A stretch of 64,000 bases of DNA from DASQDN01 sp963825845. GTDB lineage: Bacteria > Acidobacteriota > Terriglobia > Bryobacterales > Bryobacteraceae. The notes beneath the pieces were generated by a model. That model was not told where the DNA came from. It saw only the letters and a program-made list of their open reading frames with translations, and searched no databases. The DNA lies in NCBI GenBank assembly GCA_963825845.1, contig CAWGVL010000069.1, forward strand, positions 1 through 64,000, given 5' to 3'. Position numbers and translations under genes: made by a program. Shown here one piece after another: positions 17,748 to 26,821 of the stretch. How positions within the stretch are numbered: the first letter of the stretch is position 1; every line of letters begins with the position of its first letter.

Positions 17748-19202
17748 ATGCGACAAGCGCTTCACATCTTCAAGAAAGACTTCCGGCATCTGATGCGAGA
17801 GGTGGCTCTGATGCTAGTGCTATCCATAGCTCTGGTATGGATGGCAACACGCGGACAGGGGCAGGCTGTAACGACAGGAACGATCGAGTTGCTGCTGGTG
17901 GTCACGGCGTGTTTCCTCATCGCTCGGGTCGTTCACGCGGAAGCCATCCCGGGGCATACGCAGTTCTGGCTCACGCGTCCGTATGAGTGGCGTAGCTTGC
18001 TTGCCGCCAAGATCTTGTTCATTCTTGCGTTCGTCAATGGACCGCTGCTCCTGGCGCAACTCGCGCTTCTCCTGATCGTTGGGTTTCCTCTGGCTCCCGA
18101 AATCCGGGCGTTGCTGTGGTGCCAGTCGTTGTTGTTCGCAGGCATTGCCGTGCCGATATGTGCGCTTTCCGCCGTGACGTCGGGACTCGGATCCTTCGTT
18201 TTCAGCAGTGCCGTGCTCCTTGCGATCGGCCTCATGCTGCCGGGCCTAATGCGGCACACAGGCTTGCTATGGTTCGCATCGGTCGAGTGGATTCGAGATT
18301 CAGTCGCTCTGACGTGTCTGATTGCTTTCTCAGTTCTGATTCTGTACTGGCAATACAAGCGGAGGATTACACGAAAGAGCCGCACCGCGGGTTTTGCCGG
18401 CATCCTTGTCGCCACCGCTGCGTTCGCGTTCATCCCGCTCGGGACGGCATTTGATCTGCAGTCGCGTCTATCGAGGCGCTCACTCGACCCATCGGCCCTG
18501 ACGCTTTCGTTGAATGCGAATTCGAAGGGCCCGGTACAGTGGCAGCGGCCAGGGATCGTTGAGGTCGATCTGCCGATCAGGATTTCCAAACTCCCGCGCG
18601 ACCTTGATGTGAAAATCGACGCGTTAACGGTGATCATCCGGGGCGCGGACGGAAAGGAATTCCTGACCACGACCTCGGAAGCAGGAAACCTGAGCCGGTC
18701 GTCGGCCGATGATGAGGGCGATGCTACGTACCGTTGCCCTCTCCTCGTAGACCGTCAGTTCTTCGAGCGGAATCGCGACCGCCCTGTGAAACTGGCTGCG
18801 TCGCTGTATTTCACCTCTTTCGGAAACGCGCGATCCCGTACGATCCGCATGTCTGACGGACGGGTTGAGATCGATAAACGTTTGCAGTGTGCTGCGGATG
18901 TGGCAAATACGGTTGTGTGCGCCTCGGCGTTTCGCTGGCCGGCGCGCATGGTCGAAGCTAAGACGGGCGGCGGGCGCGGACACACGATGACGAGTTTCAT
19001 TTCTTACTCCCCTTTCCCAGCGAAGATGATGATCGACCCGATAGAGGCACGATGGGCTCCAGCGTTTCTCGCTGGGTTGAAACCGAGTCAGCGGGAGGTG
19101 ACCATCGTGGTCAAAGAGCCCCTGTCGCACGTTCGGAGAGACATGCGAATTGACGAGTTCCGGTTGACCGATTTCGCCTTCTCCGCCTCGCTTCGGCGGT
19201 AG
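17748..19202 (+). CDS. ABC-2 type permease-like membrane protein
   Basis: 484-residue partner of the ATPase. Residues 1-230 contain about six hydrophobic segments (for example VALMLVLSIALVWMATRG, LLLVVTACFLIARVVHA and LILYWQYKRRI). The remaining 250 residues are soluble with a predicted beta-rich character, beginning after a further membrane segment near 225-245. AGGAGG precedes the ATG. The long soluble C-terminal domain is unusual for a simple exporter permease and may face the periplasm. No conserved name can be given for that domain. Confidence 0.8.
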   Translation: MRQALHIFKKDFRHLMREVALMLVLSIALVWMATRGQGQAVTTGTIELLLVVTACFLIARVVHAEAIPGHTQFWLTRPYEWRSLLAAKILFILAFVNGPLLLAQLALLLIVGFPLAPEIRALLWCQSLLFAGIAVPICALSAVTSGLGSFVFSSAVLLAIGLMLPGLMRHTGLLWFASVEWIRDSVALTCLIAFSVLILYWQYKRRITRKSRTAGFAGILVATAAFAFIPLGTAFDLQSRLSRRSLDPSALTLSLNANSKGPVQWQRPGIVEVDLPIRISKLPRDLDVKIDALTVIIRGADGKEFLTTTSEAGNLSRSSADDEGDATYRCPLLVDRQFFERNRDRPVKLAASLYFTSFGNARSRTIRMSDGRVEIDKRLQCAADVANTVVCASAFRWPARMVEAKTGGGRGHTMTSFISYSPFPAKMMIDPIEARWAPAFLAGLKPSQREVTIVVKEPLSHVRRDMRIDEFRLTDFAFSASLRR

Positions 19203-19412
19203 CACGCGCTGACGAGAGGCGTGTAGTTGTTAAGAGAACAAACACCGTCGTCGTCGTATTCGTACACAGGTGTGCCAAAACCGAACATTTCTCCGCGGGG
19301 CTGTCAAATACCTTCAATCACTTACACATGGCCGGAGGCGTGCGTCCCGTATAGGTTACGATTGAAGAAATCAGGAACTCGCTCCGAATTGCATCCGTTA
19401 TTAGGAATCAAG

Positions 19413-21356
19413 ATGTCCATGCGAAAAGTCCAGCCGTATCTGGCCGCGCTTATGGCCGTTGCTGTCTCAGCACCGCCGAGCCTCGCCCAAGAGAACACAC
19501 AAGTTCAAAAGAACGACAGCGGATGGTATTCGCGCCTGACTGACCGGTATACACACCGTGAAGTTGGGCCCATCAACCTGTCGAATTCAGGACGTATGGA
19601 TGCGTTGCTGCGCGCCGGACGTCTGTATCTGTCTCTGCAGGACGCCGTAGCTTTGGCGCTCGAGAATAATCTCGACATCGAGTTGCAGCGATACGGCCCG
19701 AGAATTGCGGAAACCGATCTTTTGCGTGCCAAGGCGGGTGGCGTTGTACGCGGAGTTCCCACTGGCGTCTCCCAAGGCCCGACATCGGCGACCAGCCTTT
19801 CGACGGGCGCTGGCGCCGGGACCGGCGTGGCCGGCGCTGGTGGATCTTCAGGCAACTCGGTCCTCGGCTCGACCGGCGTGGCCGTCCTGTTCACCGGAAC
19901 TCAGGTACCCTCCTTCGACGAGGTCGCGTTTGTCAACTACAGTTGGAATCACAGGACATCGGTGCAGTCAAATACGTTGCTGACAGGTACGTCTTCGTTG
20001 GTGTTTGAAGGCGGTCAGCTCTCATCTGGTATTCAGAAAGGCTTCCTCTCCGGCGGAGTAGCGCAGATTGGCTATACCCAACAGGGTCAAGTCTCGAACA
20101 ATACCGTCGCGATCATCAACCCAGTCCGTAACGGCAGTTTAAGCGCCCAGTTCGTTCAGCCCCTCTTGCAGGGCTTCGGACGTTCAGTGAACTCACGCTA
20201 CATCCGGGTCGCCAAGAACGACTTGAAGATTTCCGATCTCGTCTTCCGTCAACAGGTAATCGCGGCAGTATCCACCGTCGTGAACCTTTACTCTGACCTC
20301 GTCAGCTTCAATGAGGATGTAAAGGTACGCCGGCAGGCGCTTGCGCTCGCCGAAAAGCTATACAACGACAACAAGAAGCAGGTTGAGATCGGCACGTTGG
20401 CGCCGATCGAGATTGTGCGAGCCGAAGCTGAGGTGGCTCGTTCGCAGCAGGAACTAACGCAAGCCGAAACTCAGGTACTTCAGCAGGAAACGATTCTGAA
20501 GAATTACCTCAGTCGCACAGGTCTTCAGAGCGCGTCCATCGCAGATGCCCGAATCGTGCCGACGGACCAGTTGCGCATACCCGATGTCGAGCAGATCGAG
20601 CCCGTACAGGACCTCGTCACTAAAGCCGTGCAGAACCGGCCAGAGCTAGCGCAGACACAGATACAGATCGAAAACGCAAAGATCAGCCTCGCCGGCAGTA
20701 AGAGCCAGTTGCTGCCGCAACTCAATCTTGTGGCGTCAGCTCAAAACAATGGCTTGGCCGGACAGACCAACAATCTGCTCGTGCCCACTCCCCCAACGCC
20801 TGGGCAGATCAGACCGAACACTCTCGACCCCCGCTTGCTCGGTGGTCTTGGGGACGTGTGGGGTCAGATTCTCGGCCGTAACTTCCCCGATTACAGTATC
20901 GGGTTCCAATTGAATGTGCCTCTGCGGAACCGCACAGCCCAAGCGGACATCGCCCGTGACCAGCTAGCTCTTCGTCAGTCCGAGTTGCGGCAACGTCAGG
21001 AGTTGAACCAAGTTCGGGTGGATGTGCAGAACGCGCTCATCGGGCTTCAGCAGTCTCGGTCACGGTATCAGGCAGCGCAGAAATCTCGCGTTCTCCAGGA
21101 GCAGACGCTCGATGCCGAACAAAAGAAATACGCCCTCGGCGCCTCTACCATTTTCTTCGTTATTCAGGCGCAGCGCGATCTGGCTCAGGCCCAAGCCGTG
21201 GAGGTCGCTGCCCTAAGTACGTATAATCGCGCACGAGTTTCGCTGGATCGGGCGACAGGTCAGATCCTCGAGACCTACAATGTCAGCGTAGACGAAGCGA
21301 TGAAAGGTAGTGTTGCCCGGCCGCCGAGCACTCTGCCTGTCGTGGACGAAAAATAG
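19413..21356 (+). CDS. TolC-family outer membrane efflux protein
   Basis: 647-residue outer-membrane channel protein. A signal peptide (residues 1-24, ending PSLAQ) precedes the first OEP repeat (LSLQDAVALALENNLDIELQ). The alpha-helical barrel repeats follow, with KLYNDNKKQVEIGTLAPIEI and LREQ/RQ-rich coiled-coil stretches, and the second half shows IGFQLNVPLRNRTAQADIAR. A Gly/Ser/Thr-rich insert sits around residues 115-160. Start at ATG 19413 with AGGA 8-11 nt upstream. It may pair with the ABC system upstream, but the 210-nt gap and the lack of a membrane-fusion protein leave that open. Its stop overlaps the next start. Confidence 0.9.
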   Translation: MSMRKVQPYLAALMAVAVSAPPSLAQENTQVQKNDSGWYSRLTDRYTHREVGPINLSNSGRMDALLRAGRLYLSLQDAVALALENNLDIELQRYGPRIAETDLLRAKAGGVVRGVPTGVSQGPTSATSLSTGAGAGTGVAGAGGSSGNSVLGSTGVAVLFTGTQVPSFDEVAFVNYSWNHRTSVQSNTLLTGTSSLVFEGGQLSSGIQKGFLSGGVAQIGYTQQGQVSNNTVAIINPVRNGSLSAQFVQPLLQGFGRSVNSRYIRVAKNDLKISDLVFRQQVIAAVSTVVNLYSDLVSFNEDVKVRRQALALAEKLYNDNKKQVEIGTLAPIEIVRAEAEVARSQQELTQAETQVLQQETILKNYLSRTGLQSASIADARIVPTDQLRIPDVEQIEPVQDLVTKAVQNRPELAQTQIQIENAKISLAGSKSQLLPQLNLVASAQNNGLAGQTNNLLVPTPPTPGQIRPNTLDPRLLGGLGDVWGQILGRNFPDYSIGFQLNVPLRNRTAQADIARDQLALRQSELRQRQELNQVRVDVQNALIGLQQSRSRYQAAQKSRVLQEQTLDAEQKKYALGASTIFFVIQAQRDLAQAQAVEVAALSTYNRARVSLDRATGQILETYNVSVDEAMKGSVARPPSTLPVVDEK

Positions 21357-22123
21357 TGGACGCGGCGCTTTACGAGTCGCGGCACTCTTTTGTTTGGAAT
21401 TATGGGGCGGATTTAGTTCCGCTCCTCGATCCGCAGCCGGGCGAGCGAATCCTCGACTTAGGCTGCGGCACTGGCCAATTGACTGCCAGAATTGCCGATT
21501 CCGGCGCGCATGTCTTGGGACTCGACAGTTCACCCGACATGATCGGGCAGGCCCGCCAGAACTACCCGAATCTTGAATTCAAGCTCGCTGACGCAGCGAG
21601 CTTTTCTTTTCCCCACGAGTTCGACGCCGTTTTCTCGAACGCGGCGCTGCACTGGATCCGGGAGCCGGAGAAGGTCATTCAATCCGTGGCCGCATGTCTT
21701 CGCCCTGAAGGCCGGTTTGTGGCCGAGTTCGGCGGTAAACGAAACGTGGACCATTTCGTCACAGCCGCTCGGGCGGTCCTCGAAGGTCGCGGTTACAGCT
21801 ACGTGAGTCCCTGGTATTTCCCAAGTATTGGGGAATACGCTCTGCTGCTCGAACGAAATGGATTCGAGGTGAGCGCGGCGTGGCACTTCGACCGAAGGAC
21901 GAAGCTCGACGATGGTTTCGATGCGATGCGCGAGTGGATTCAGATGTTCGGGTTCGGCGTCCTCGGATCAGCGCCTAAAACGGAATGGCGGGCGATCATC
22001 TTAGACATTGAGGAACGCCTGCGGCCCGACCTGTTTGTTGACGGGCAGTGGTACATGGATTACGTTCGCATCCGCGTGCAAGCTATCTTCAGGCCAGATC
22101 TTCCGTGTTCAACTCAGCGTTGA
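21356..22123 (+). CDS. Class I SAM-dependent methyltransferase
   Basis: 255-residue methyltransferase of the Tam/trans-aconitate-like type. SAM-binding motif ILDLGCGTGQLTARIA at about residues 32-47, acidic motif GLDSSPDM, and FDAVFSNAALHWI, where W follows the catalytic-loop pattern of this group. The start is a GTG whose first base is the last base of the tolC stop (TAGTG), so the gene is coupled to tolC. Substrate unknown. The 3' end overlaps the convergent reductase gene by 35 nt. Confidence 0.88.
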   Translation: MDAALYESRHSFVWNYGADLVPLLDPQPGERILDLGCGTGQLTARIADSGAHVLGLDSSPDMIGQARQNYPNLEFKLADAASFSFPHEFDAVFSNAALHWIREPEKVIQSVAACLRPEGRFVAEFGGKRNVDHFVTAARAVLEGRGYSYVSPWYFPSIGEYALLLERNGFEVSAAWHFDRRTKLDDGFDAMREWIQMFGFGVLGSAPKTEWRAIILDIEERLRPDLFVDGQWYMDYVRIRVQAIFRPDLPCSTQR

Positions 22124-22994
22124 TGTGCATTGCAGCCTTCGCGCCTTCGGCGCAGGCAACCATCACATACTGCGTATCTTCGGAGGCATCTCCGGCGACG
22201 TACACGCCAGGGCAACTGCTCCGTTGATCCCTCCCTGCCCTCACTGCGCCTTTGGGGGTTAGGGTGCAGCCGATGGAAAACGGCAACTCCGATCGTTGAA
22301 CGTTGCCGGTGCTGAAGAATAATGCGCTGCGCGGTATCGTGTCGCCATCTTCGAAAATTACGCGTTCCAGTTTGCCGAGTGTTCCTTCCAGGCGCCGGAT
22401 CTTTTTCTCATATACGTCGATGCCGTTCGCCAGGAGTTTCCGCCTCTCTTCTCCACTGAGCCGGGCCGCGCCGTCGGAGCACAGGACAACATCTCGCGTC
22501 CATGTCTTCATGAGGAGGGCAAGGCCTGTACCGTTTCTGCCTCTGCCATACACGGCGATGCGGCCGTCCCGGTGTTCCCATCCGTCGCAGTACGGGCAAT
22601 GGTGAACACTCGTTCCGTAGAGTTCATCGATGCCGTCGAGCGCCGGAAGTTTATCGATAACGCCCGTCGCCAGCAGAATTTTCCGGCACTCCGCGCTGGA
22701 TTCATCGAGAAGTGTGGTCACAAATCCCGTGTCGTTGCGATCAACCCGCATAATCGTCCCTTCTCGAAACTGAACGCCGTAAGGTTCGATCTGTTCGCGA
22801 GCCATGGCCAGTAGTTCCGTAGGCCGGCAACCTTCCCGCGTGATGAATCCGTGAACTCCGTGCGAGCGGATGTTGCGTGGATTGCCTGCATCGACTACGA
22901 GCACTTTTCGACGGCAACGACCCAGGACGAGTGCCGCGCTTAGTCCGGCGGGTCCTCCCCCGACGATGATGACATCGAATATCGGGGCGCTCAC
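22089..22994 (-). CDS. Thioredoxin-reductase-like FAD/NAD(P) oxidoreductase
   Basis: 301-residue flavoprotein. FAD-binding motif VIIVGGGPAGLSAAL near residues 8-22, a redox-active CPYC at 133-136 (HHCPYCDGWE), NAD(P)-binding segment IAVYGRGRNGTGLAL and a C-terminal GVYVAGDASEDTQYV. It belongs to the low-molecular-weight thioredoxin reductase-like group. The nucleotide-binding loop reads GRGRNG instead of GGGxxA, so the pyridine-nucleotide site may differ. GTG start, 2 nt after the stop of a small coiled-coil gene. Confidence 0.88.
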   Translation of the reverse strand: MSAPIFDVIIVGGGPAGLSAALVLGRCRRKVLVVDAGNPRNIRSHGVHGFITREGCRPTELLAMAREQIEPYGVQFREGTIMRVDRNDTGFVTTLLDESSAECRKILLATGVIDKLPALDGIDELYGTSVHHCPYCDGWEHRDGRIAVYGRGRNGTGLALLMKTWTRDVVLCSDGAARLSGEERRKLLANGIDVYEKKIRRLEGTLGKLERVIFEDGDTIPRSALFFSTGNVQRSELPFSIGCTLTPKGAVRAGRDQRSSCPGVYVAGDASEDTQYVMVACAEGAKAAMHINAELNTEDLA

Positions 22995-22996
22995 GG

Positions 22997-23194
22997 TCAG
23001 GCGGTCTTCTTGTCGACTTGAAAGTTGACGGATTCCCCGTCTCCTGGCCGGGCGATCGCAATTTCGGCAATTCGTTCGAGCCGTGCTCTCAAGGCCTCAA
23101 TTTGTGACCGAAGGGACTCCACCTCGCGTTCGAGGTCCTTGCGCCCCAGCCGATCAGGGTCTTTCGTCTTCTCTTTGTCCTTCTTTTTGCCCAC
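22997..23194 (-). CDS. Small charged coiled-coil protein
   Basis: 65-residue protein of unknown function with GTG start. The N-terminal 20 residues are Lys/Asp/Glu-rich. Residues 20-45 form a strongly predicted coiled coil (LEREVESLRSQIEALRARLE). No signal peptide or membrane segment. It sits 2 nt upstream of the reductase, which suggests co-expression. Confidence 0.55.
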   Translation of the reverse strand: MGKKKDKEKTKDPDRLGRKDLEREVESLRSQIEALRARLERIAEIAIARPGDGESVNFQVDKKTA

Positions 23195-23237
23195 GCGGAT
23201 TGGATAGCGAACGTAGGAAGATGTTTCGAACGAATAC

Positions 23238-23266
23238 GAAAAACGCCACCGATGGTGGCGTTTTTC
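23238..23266 (-). terminator. Rho-independent terminator after rpsU
   Basis: Perfect stem AACGCCACC / GGTGGCGTT with a three-base loop, flanked by A-rich and T-rich runs on either side, so it can work in both directions. It lies 22 nt beyond the rpsU stop on the minus strand and separates rpsU from the coiled-coil gene. Confidence 0.85.
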
Positions 23267-23287
23267 GTTCTTTATGGGTGAGAAAGG

Positions 23288-23485
23288 CTACTCGATATCG
23301 GAGCGGCGCTTCTTGCGGTTCCGCTTGCGAGCCAGAGCTTCCTTGGTGCGGCGCTTTTCACCAGGCTTCAGATAGAAGGAGTGACGCTTGATCTCCTTAA
23401 TGATGTCTTCCTGTTGAACTTTGCGCTTAAAACGACGCAACGCGCTTTCGAGCGTTTCGCCATCTTGTAGTACAACTTCTGCCAA
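23288..23485 (-). CDS. rpsU: 30S ribosomal protein S21
   Basis: 65-residue basic protein with the S21 signature ESALRRFKRKVQQEDIIKEI and the Arg/Lys-rich tail ALARKRNRKKRRS. It is a small-subunit protein near the anti-Shine-Dalgarno end of 16S rRNA. Start ATG with a GGGGGTG-like ribosome-binding site. A strong terminator follows, so it is probably a single-gene unit. Confidence 0.97.
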   Translation of the reverse strand: MAEVVLQDGETLESALRRFKRKVQQEDIIKEIKRHSFYLKPGEKRRTKEALARKRNRKKRRSDIE

Positions 23486-23541
23486 ACTGATTCACCCCCC
23501 TCTGGCACAGATAAACAACCAGGATACCAGAGGCGGCGGGT

Positions 23542-23889
23542 CTATTTCTTCTTCTTGTCCTTATCACCGGTTGGCGGGGCGGCCAAGTCGTCCTTCTGGT
23601 TCAGATTAATCGTACCGACGAGAGCGACATCGCCGCCCGCGGCGAGAACCCGCTTGCTGGTCTCTTTTGTGCTCACAAAATTGACGCCTCGGGCGGCGAC
23701 GAAATTCTGAATGATCTCGAGCGGCACTTTGGCCTGCAGCAGGATGATGACTTCACCCTCTGCCAGAGCCGGACCCGCGGGTACAGAAACATCGGAGCCG
23801 GCGGCCTCTGGCTTTGTCTCCTGGGCTGTAGCGAGCACCGTCAGCAGGATTGGGCATAAGAATAGCCTGCGGAGTCGTGACAATGTCAT
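23542..23889 (-). CDS. Secreted hypothetical protein
   Basis: 115-residue protein with a signal peptide (FLCPILLTVLATAQE) and a compact domain of about 70 residues (GEVIILLQAKVPLEIIQNFV, GVNFVSTKETSKRVLAAGGD), then a charged Lys/Asp tail. The start at ATG 23889 has AGGTGAT 9 nt upstream; an in-frame GTG at 23901 is less likely. I do not recognise the family. Confidence 0.6.
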   Translation of the reverse strand: MTLSRLRRLFLCPILLTVLATAQETKPEAAGSDVSVPAGPALAEGEVIILLQAKVPLEIIQNFVAARGVNFVSTKETSKRVLAAGGDVALVGTINLNQKDDLAAPPTGDKDKKKK

Positions 23890-23960
23890 TAATTGGATCA
23901 CCTGGAAAGAAGTTCGAAGGGGAGTATAACACCTATCTCCTATCCGGATAATTCCCGTAA

Positions 23961-25313
23961 ATGGGGGTATCTACTATGAAAAACTGTGACTTACGCATTC
24001 TCTTTTTGCGCCTCTCGCAATCTTACTGGTGTATGCAATATCACGGCATCGATGACTTGACTCCACTTCTCGGGCTCGCACGCTCAGCATCTATCGTGTT
24101 GATCGGCGAGGCGTCCCACGGTACGCAGGAGTTCTACGCCATTCGGGCCGCGTTGACGAAAAGACTCATTGTCGAACAAGGTTTTCAAGCAGTTGCGGTG
24201 GAAGCGGACTGGCCTGACGCCTACCGTGCGAATCGCTGGGTCCGGGGTTCAAACGTCGACGGCAGCGTCGAAAGGGCGTTATCGGGTTTTGAGCGGTTTC
24301 CGCGATGGATGTGGCGCAATACGGTCGTTCGGGACTTCCTGACGTGGCTCCGGGACTACAATGCTCGATCGGAGCGTTCGGCCGGGTTTTACGGAATCGA
24401 TCTTTACAGCCTGCATGCGTCGCGAAAAGCGGTCATCGACTACCTGGAGACCATCGACCCAAACGCGGCAGCGCGGGCGCGAGATCGCTACTCCTGCTTC
24501 GACCACTTCCATGACCCGCAGGATTACGGATATCACGCGAGCCTGGGCCTCGGCGAGCCTTGCGAGAGCCAGGTACTCCAGCAGTTACTCGAGCTGCAGC
24601 GAAAGTCGTCGACGTATGCCTCTGCGGACGGGGTAGCGGCGGAAGATGAGTACTTCTACGCGCGGCAAAACGCCGTCCTGGTCAAGAGCGCAGAGCAATA
24701 CTACCGGACCATGTTTGCCGGGCGGGTATCGTCCTGGAATCTGCGAGATCGCCATATGTTCGAATCGCTTACGGCTCTCCGCGAGCACCTCAACAGGACC
24801 GGCGACCCGGCGAAAGTGGTCGTTTGGGCACATAATTCGCACCTCGGAGACGCACGCGCGACTGAGATGGCGCGCTGGGGCGAACTGAACCTGGGTCAGC
24901 TCGTGCGAGAGCATCATGCCGATGAATCGCTCCTGATCGGATTCTCTACGTATACGGGGACGGTTCGAGCGGCGGACGACTGGGGTGGCCCCGACCGGGT
25001 AATGACCGTTCGACCGGGTTTGAGAGGCAGTTTTGAAGATCTGTTCCATCGCGAGCGTGAAACCGCATTCATAGTCCCCATCCGCGGACATGAGCAGAAC
25101 ACGGAATTCCTGAACGAACCCAGATTGGAGCGGGCGATCGGCGTGATCTATCGGCCCGATACGGAACGAACCAGCCACTATTTCGAGGCGAAACTCGCCG
25201 CCCAGTTTGACGCCTTGATTTACGTGGACGAATCACATGCGATCGAGCCACTTTCGATCACGAAGCCGTCTGTAGCCGAGGAAGTACCCGAGACCTTCCC
25301 ATCGGGAATGTAA
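23961..25313 (+). CDS. Erythromycin-esterase-family hydrolase
   Basis: 450 residues as annotated. The EreA/EreB fold is shown by LIGEASHGTQEFY (Glu50 and His53 equivalent to the catalytic region), AVEADWPDAYRANRWVRG, FPRWMWRN and VVWAHNSHLGDARATEM. Start uncertain: ATG at 23961, at 23976 (with GGGGGT upstream) or at 24033, where similarity begins. Chromosomal members of this family seldom act on macrolides; other esters or small carbon compounds are likely. No resistance genes or mobile elements lie nearby. Confidence 0.87.
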   Translation: MGVSTMKNCDLRILFLRLSQSYWCMQYHGIDDLTPLLGLARSASIVLIGEASHGTQEFYAIRAALTKRLIVEQGFQAVAVEADWPDAYRANRWVRGSNVDGSVERALSGFERFPRWMWRNTVVRDFLTWLRDYNARSERSAGFYGIDLYSLHASRKAVIDYLETIDPNAAARARDRYSCFDHFHDPQDYGYHASLGLGEPCESQVLQQLLELQRKSSTYASADGVAAEDEYFYARQNAVLVKSAEQYYRTMFAGRVSSWNLRDRHMFESLTALREHLNRTGDPAKVVVWAHNSHLGDARATEMARWGELNLGQLVREHHADESLLIGFSTYTGTVRAADDWGGPDRVMTVRPGLRGSFEDLFHRERETAFIVPIRGHEQNTEFLNEPRLERAIGVIYRPDTERTSHYFEAKLAAQFDALIYVDESHAIEPLSITKPSVAEEVPETFPSGM

Positions 25314-25331
25314 TCGGAACTACGCTGCGCA

Positions 25332-26213
25332 ATGCCGCGTCCATTCAATTCGATGAGTCGCGTTTTGCGCCTCCTGGTTCCTTTCATGGCTCTTAGCTGG
25401 CAACTATCTAGCGCGCCGGTGCAGCGCGGCGTGGAGTACGGTCGTGTGGGTGAGACGCCTCTGCTGTTGGATGCGGTGATTCCGGACGGAATTGGTCCAT
25501 TTCCGGCCGTAATAATCGTTCATGGCGGAGGGTGGATCGGCGGACACCGCCAACACAGCGTCGAACCACTCTTCGAGCCGCTCACCAGGGCCGGGTTTGC
25601 CTGGTTCTCGATAAGCTATCGGCTCGCGACAGATCTCTTGCAGTTCGGCGTTGCTGTGGATGACGTGCAGACTGCGATTCGCTTCGTGCGCGAACATGCT
25701 CAGCAGTACAACATTGACTCCGATCGGATCGCTTTGCTGGGCGAATCTGCCGGAGCTCACTTGGCATCACTGGCCGTAGAGCGCGCGCCTAAGTCGGTAG
25801 CTGCGGTAGTTGCCATGTATCCGCCCACGGACCTCGTCAGCCTGGCGCAAAATTCCCGATCGATACCGGATTCAATCCGGCAGCTCATCAAAGCGGCCGG
25901 CATGGAGGAATTGATCGTTGGGTATCTCCGGGAAATGTCGCCGATTCACCACGTCAGGCCAGACCTGCCGCCATTCCTTCTGGTCCACGGCACAGCGGAT
26001 GGGATCGTGCCATATGAGCAGTCAGAGCGGATGTTGGAGAAGCTTCAAGCGGTGGGGATTGCGGCAGAGTTGATTACGGTTGAGGGCGGCGGACATGGAC
26101 TGAGAGCTTGGGAGGGTTCAACCCGGCTATCCGCATACCGTCAGAAGATGATCGATTGGCTAGCGACCAAGCTCGCGCCGGGCAGAGTGTTAGCTGCCCG
26201 GGCAAGCCGGTAA
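25332..26213 (+). CDS. Secreted alpha/beta-hydrolase, esterase/lipase type
   Basis: 293-residue carboxylesterase-like protein of the BD-FAE/HSL class. N-terminal signal segment (VLRLLVPFMALSWQLSSA), oxyanion motif HGGGW at 64-68, nucleophile Ser139 in LLGESAGAHLASLA, acid in VHGTADGIVPYEQ and His in GGGHGL near 255. Starts 18 nt after the erythromycin-esterase homologue, so the two may be cotranscribed. Substrate unknown. Confidence 0.87.
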   Translation: MPRPFNSMSRVLRLLVPFMALSWQLSSAPVQRGVEYGRVGETPLLLDAVIPDGIGPFPAVIIVHGGGWIGGHRQHSVEPLFEPLTRAGFAWFSISYRLATDLLQFGVAVDDVQTAIRFVREHAQQYNIDSDRIALLGESAGAHLASLAVERAPKSVAAVVAMYPPTDLVSLAQNSRSIPDSIRQLIKAAGMEELIVGYLREMSPIHHVRPDLPPFLLVHGTADGIVPYEQSERMLEKLQAVGIAAELITVEGGGHGLRAWEGSTRLSAYRQKMIDWLATKLAPGRVLAARASR

Positions 26214-26216
26214 TTC

Positions 26217-26696
26217 TCAGGCGATGTGAGCTGAGAATCTTTGAGGGGATGCCGTCGAAATGATCGACTGCCTGAGAGAACGAGTGAACCATTGCCGCCA
26301 AGCCATGCCGATGACGCGGGTCACTTCTCCGAGTTCGAATGGCTTCATCAACACGTCATATCCTCCCAAATTCAGAACTTCGGCCCATAGGTTCTCGTCT
26401 GCCGTTTTTGAAGTAACCAGCAGCAAGGGAGAATCGGGGCTGTTTTCGCACGCGGAGAGAACCGTTTTCCAATTGCCGTCGGGGAGTTCGCGCTCACATA
26501 GAATCACAGCGGGAACGGTTGAATGTACTTGTTCAAGCGCATCGGCAGCATTGGCACACTGCGAGATTGCCCAGTTGCTGTGATGAAGAATTCGGCGAAG
26601 CGCCGTTTGGTCTTCGGGGTCGGGGCTTACGACAAGAATGGAAACTTTTTCCGGCGGTGGTAACGATGTATGTACATTTTGCTGGTTCGCGAGCAT
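26217..26696 (-). CDS. Pseudo-receiver domain protein lacking the phospho-acceptor Asp
   Basis: 159-residue receiver-fold protein (ILVVSPDPEDQTALRRIL, LLLVTSKTADENLW, VLMKPFELGEV). At the position of the phosphorylated Asp it has Glu68 in VILCERELPDGNW, while the conserved Lys is kept. A Glu here cannot accept phosphate in the normal way and may mimic the active state. No DNA-binding domain follows. The gene converges with the esterase and is divergent from crcB. Confidence 0.8.
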   Translation of the reverse strand: MLANQQNVHTSLPPPEKVSILVVSPDPEDQTALRRILHHSNWAISQCANAADALEQVHSTVPAVILCERELPDGNWKTVLSACENSPDSPLLLVTSKTADENLWAEVLNLGGYDVLMKPFELGEVTRVIGMAWRQWFTRSLRQSIISTASPQRFSAHIA

Positions 26697-26821
26697 GTCG
26701 GGTTCATGCCTTTCGTTATTTCCCTTGGTAGCAACGACGAAACTCCAAACCGCATTGTGGAGGCAACAAGACTAGAGCATTCTCAGTACCATAGGCGTTA
26801 TCGGGCGGAATGCGAGAATGA

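Noticed and set aside
19239..19262. Short GTC/CGT triplet run upstream of tolC
   Set aside because: Only a few repeats; no sign of a functional repeat array.
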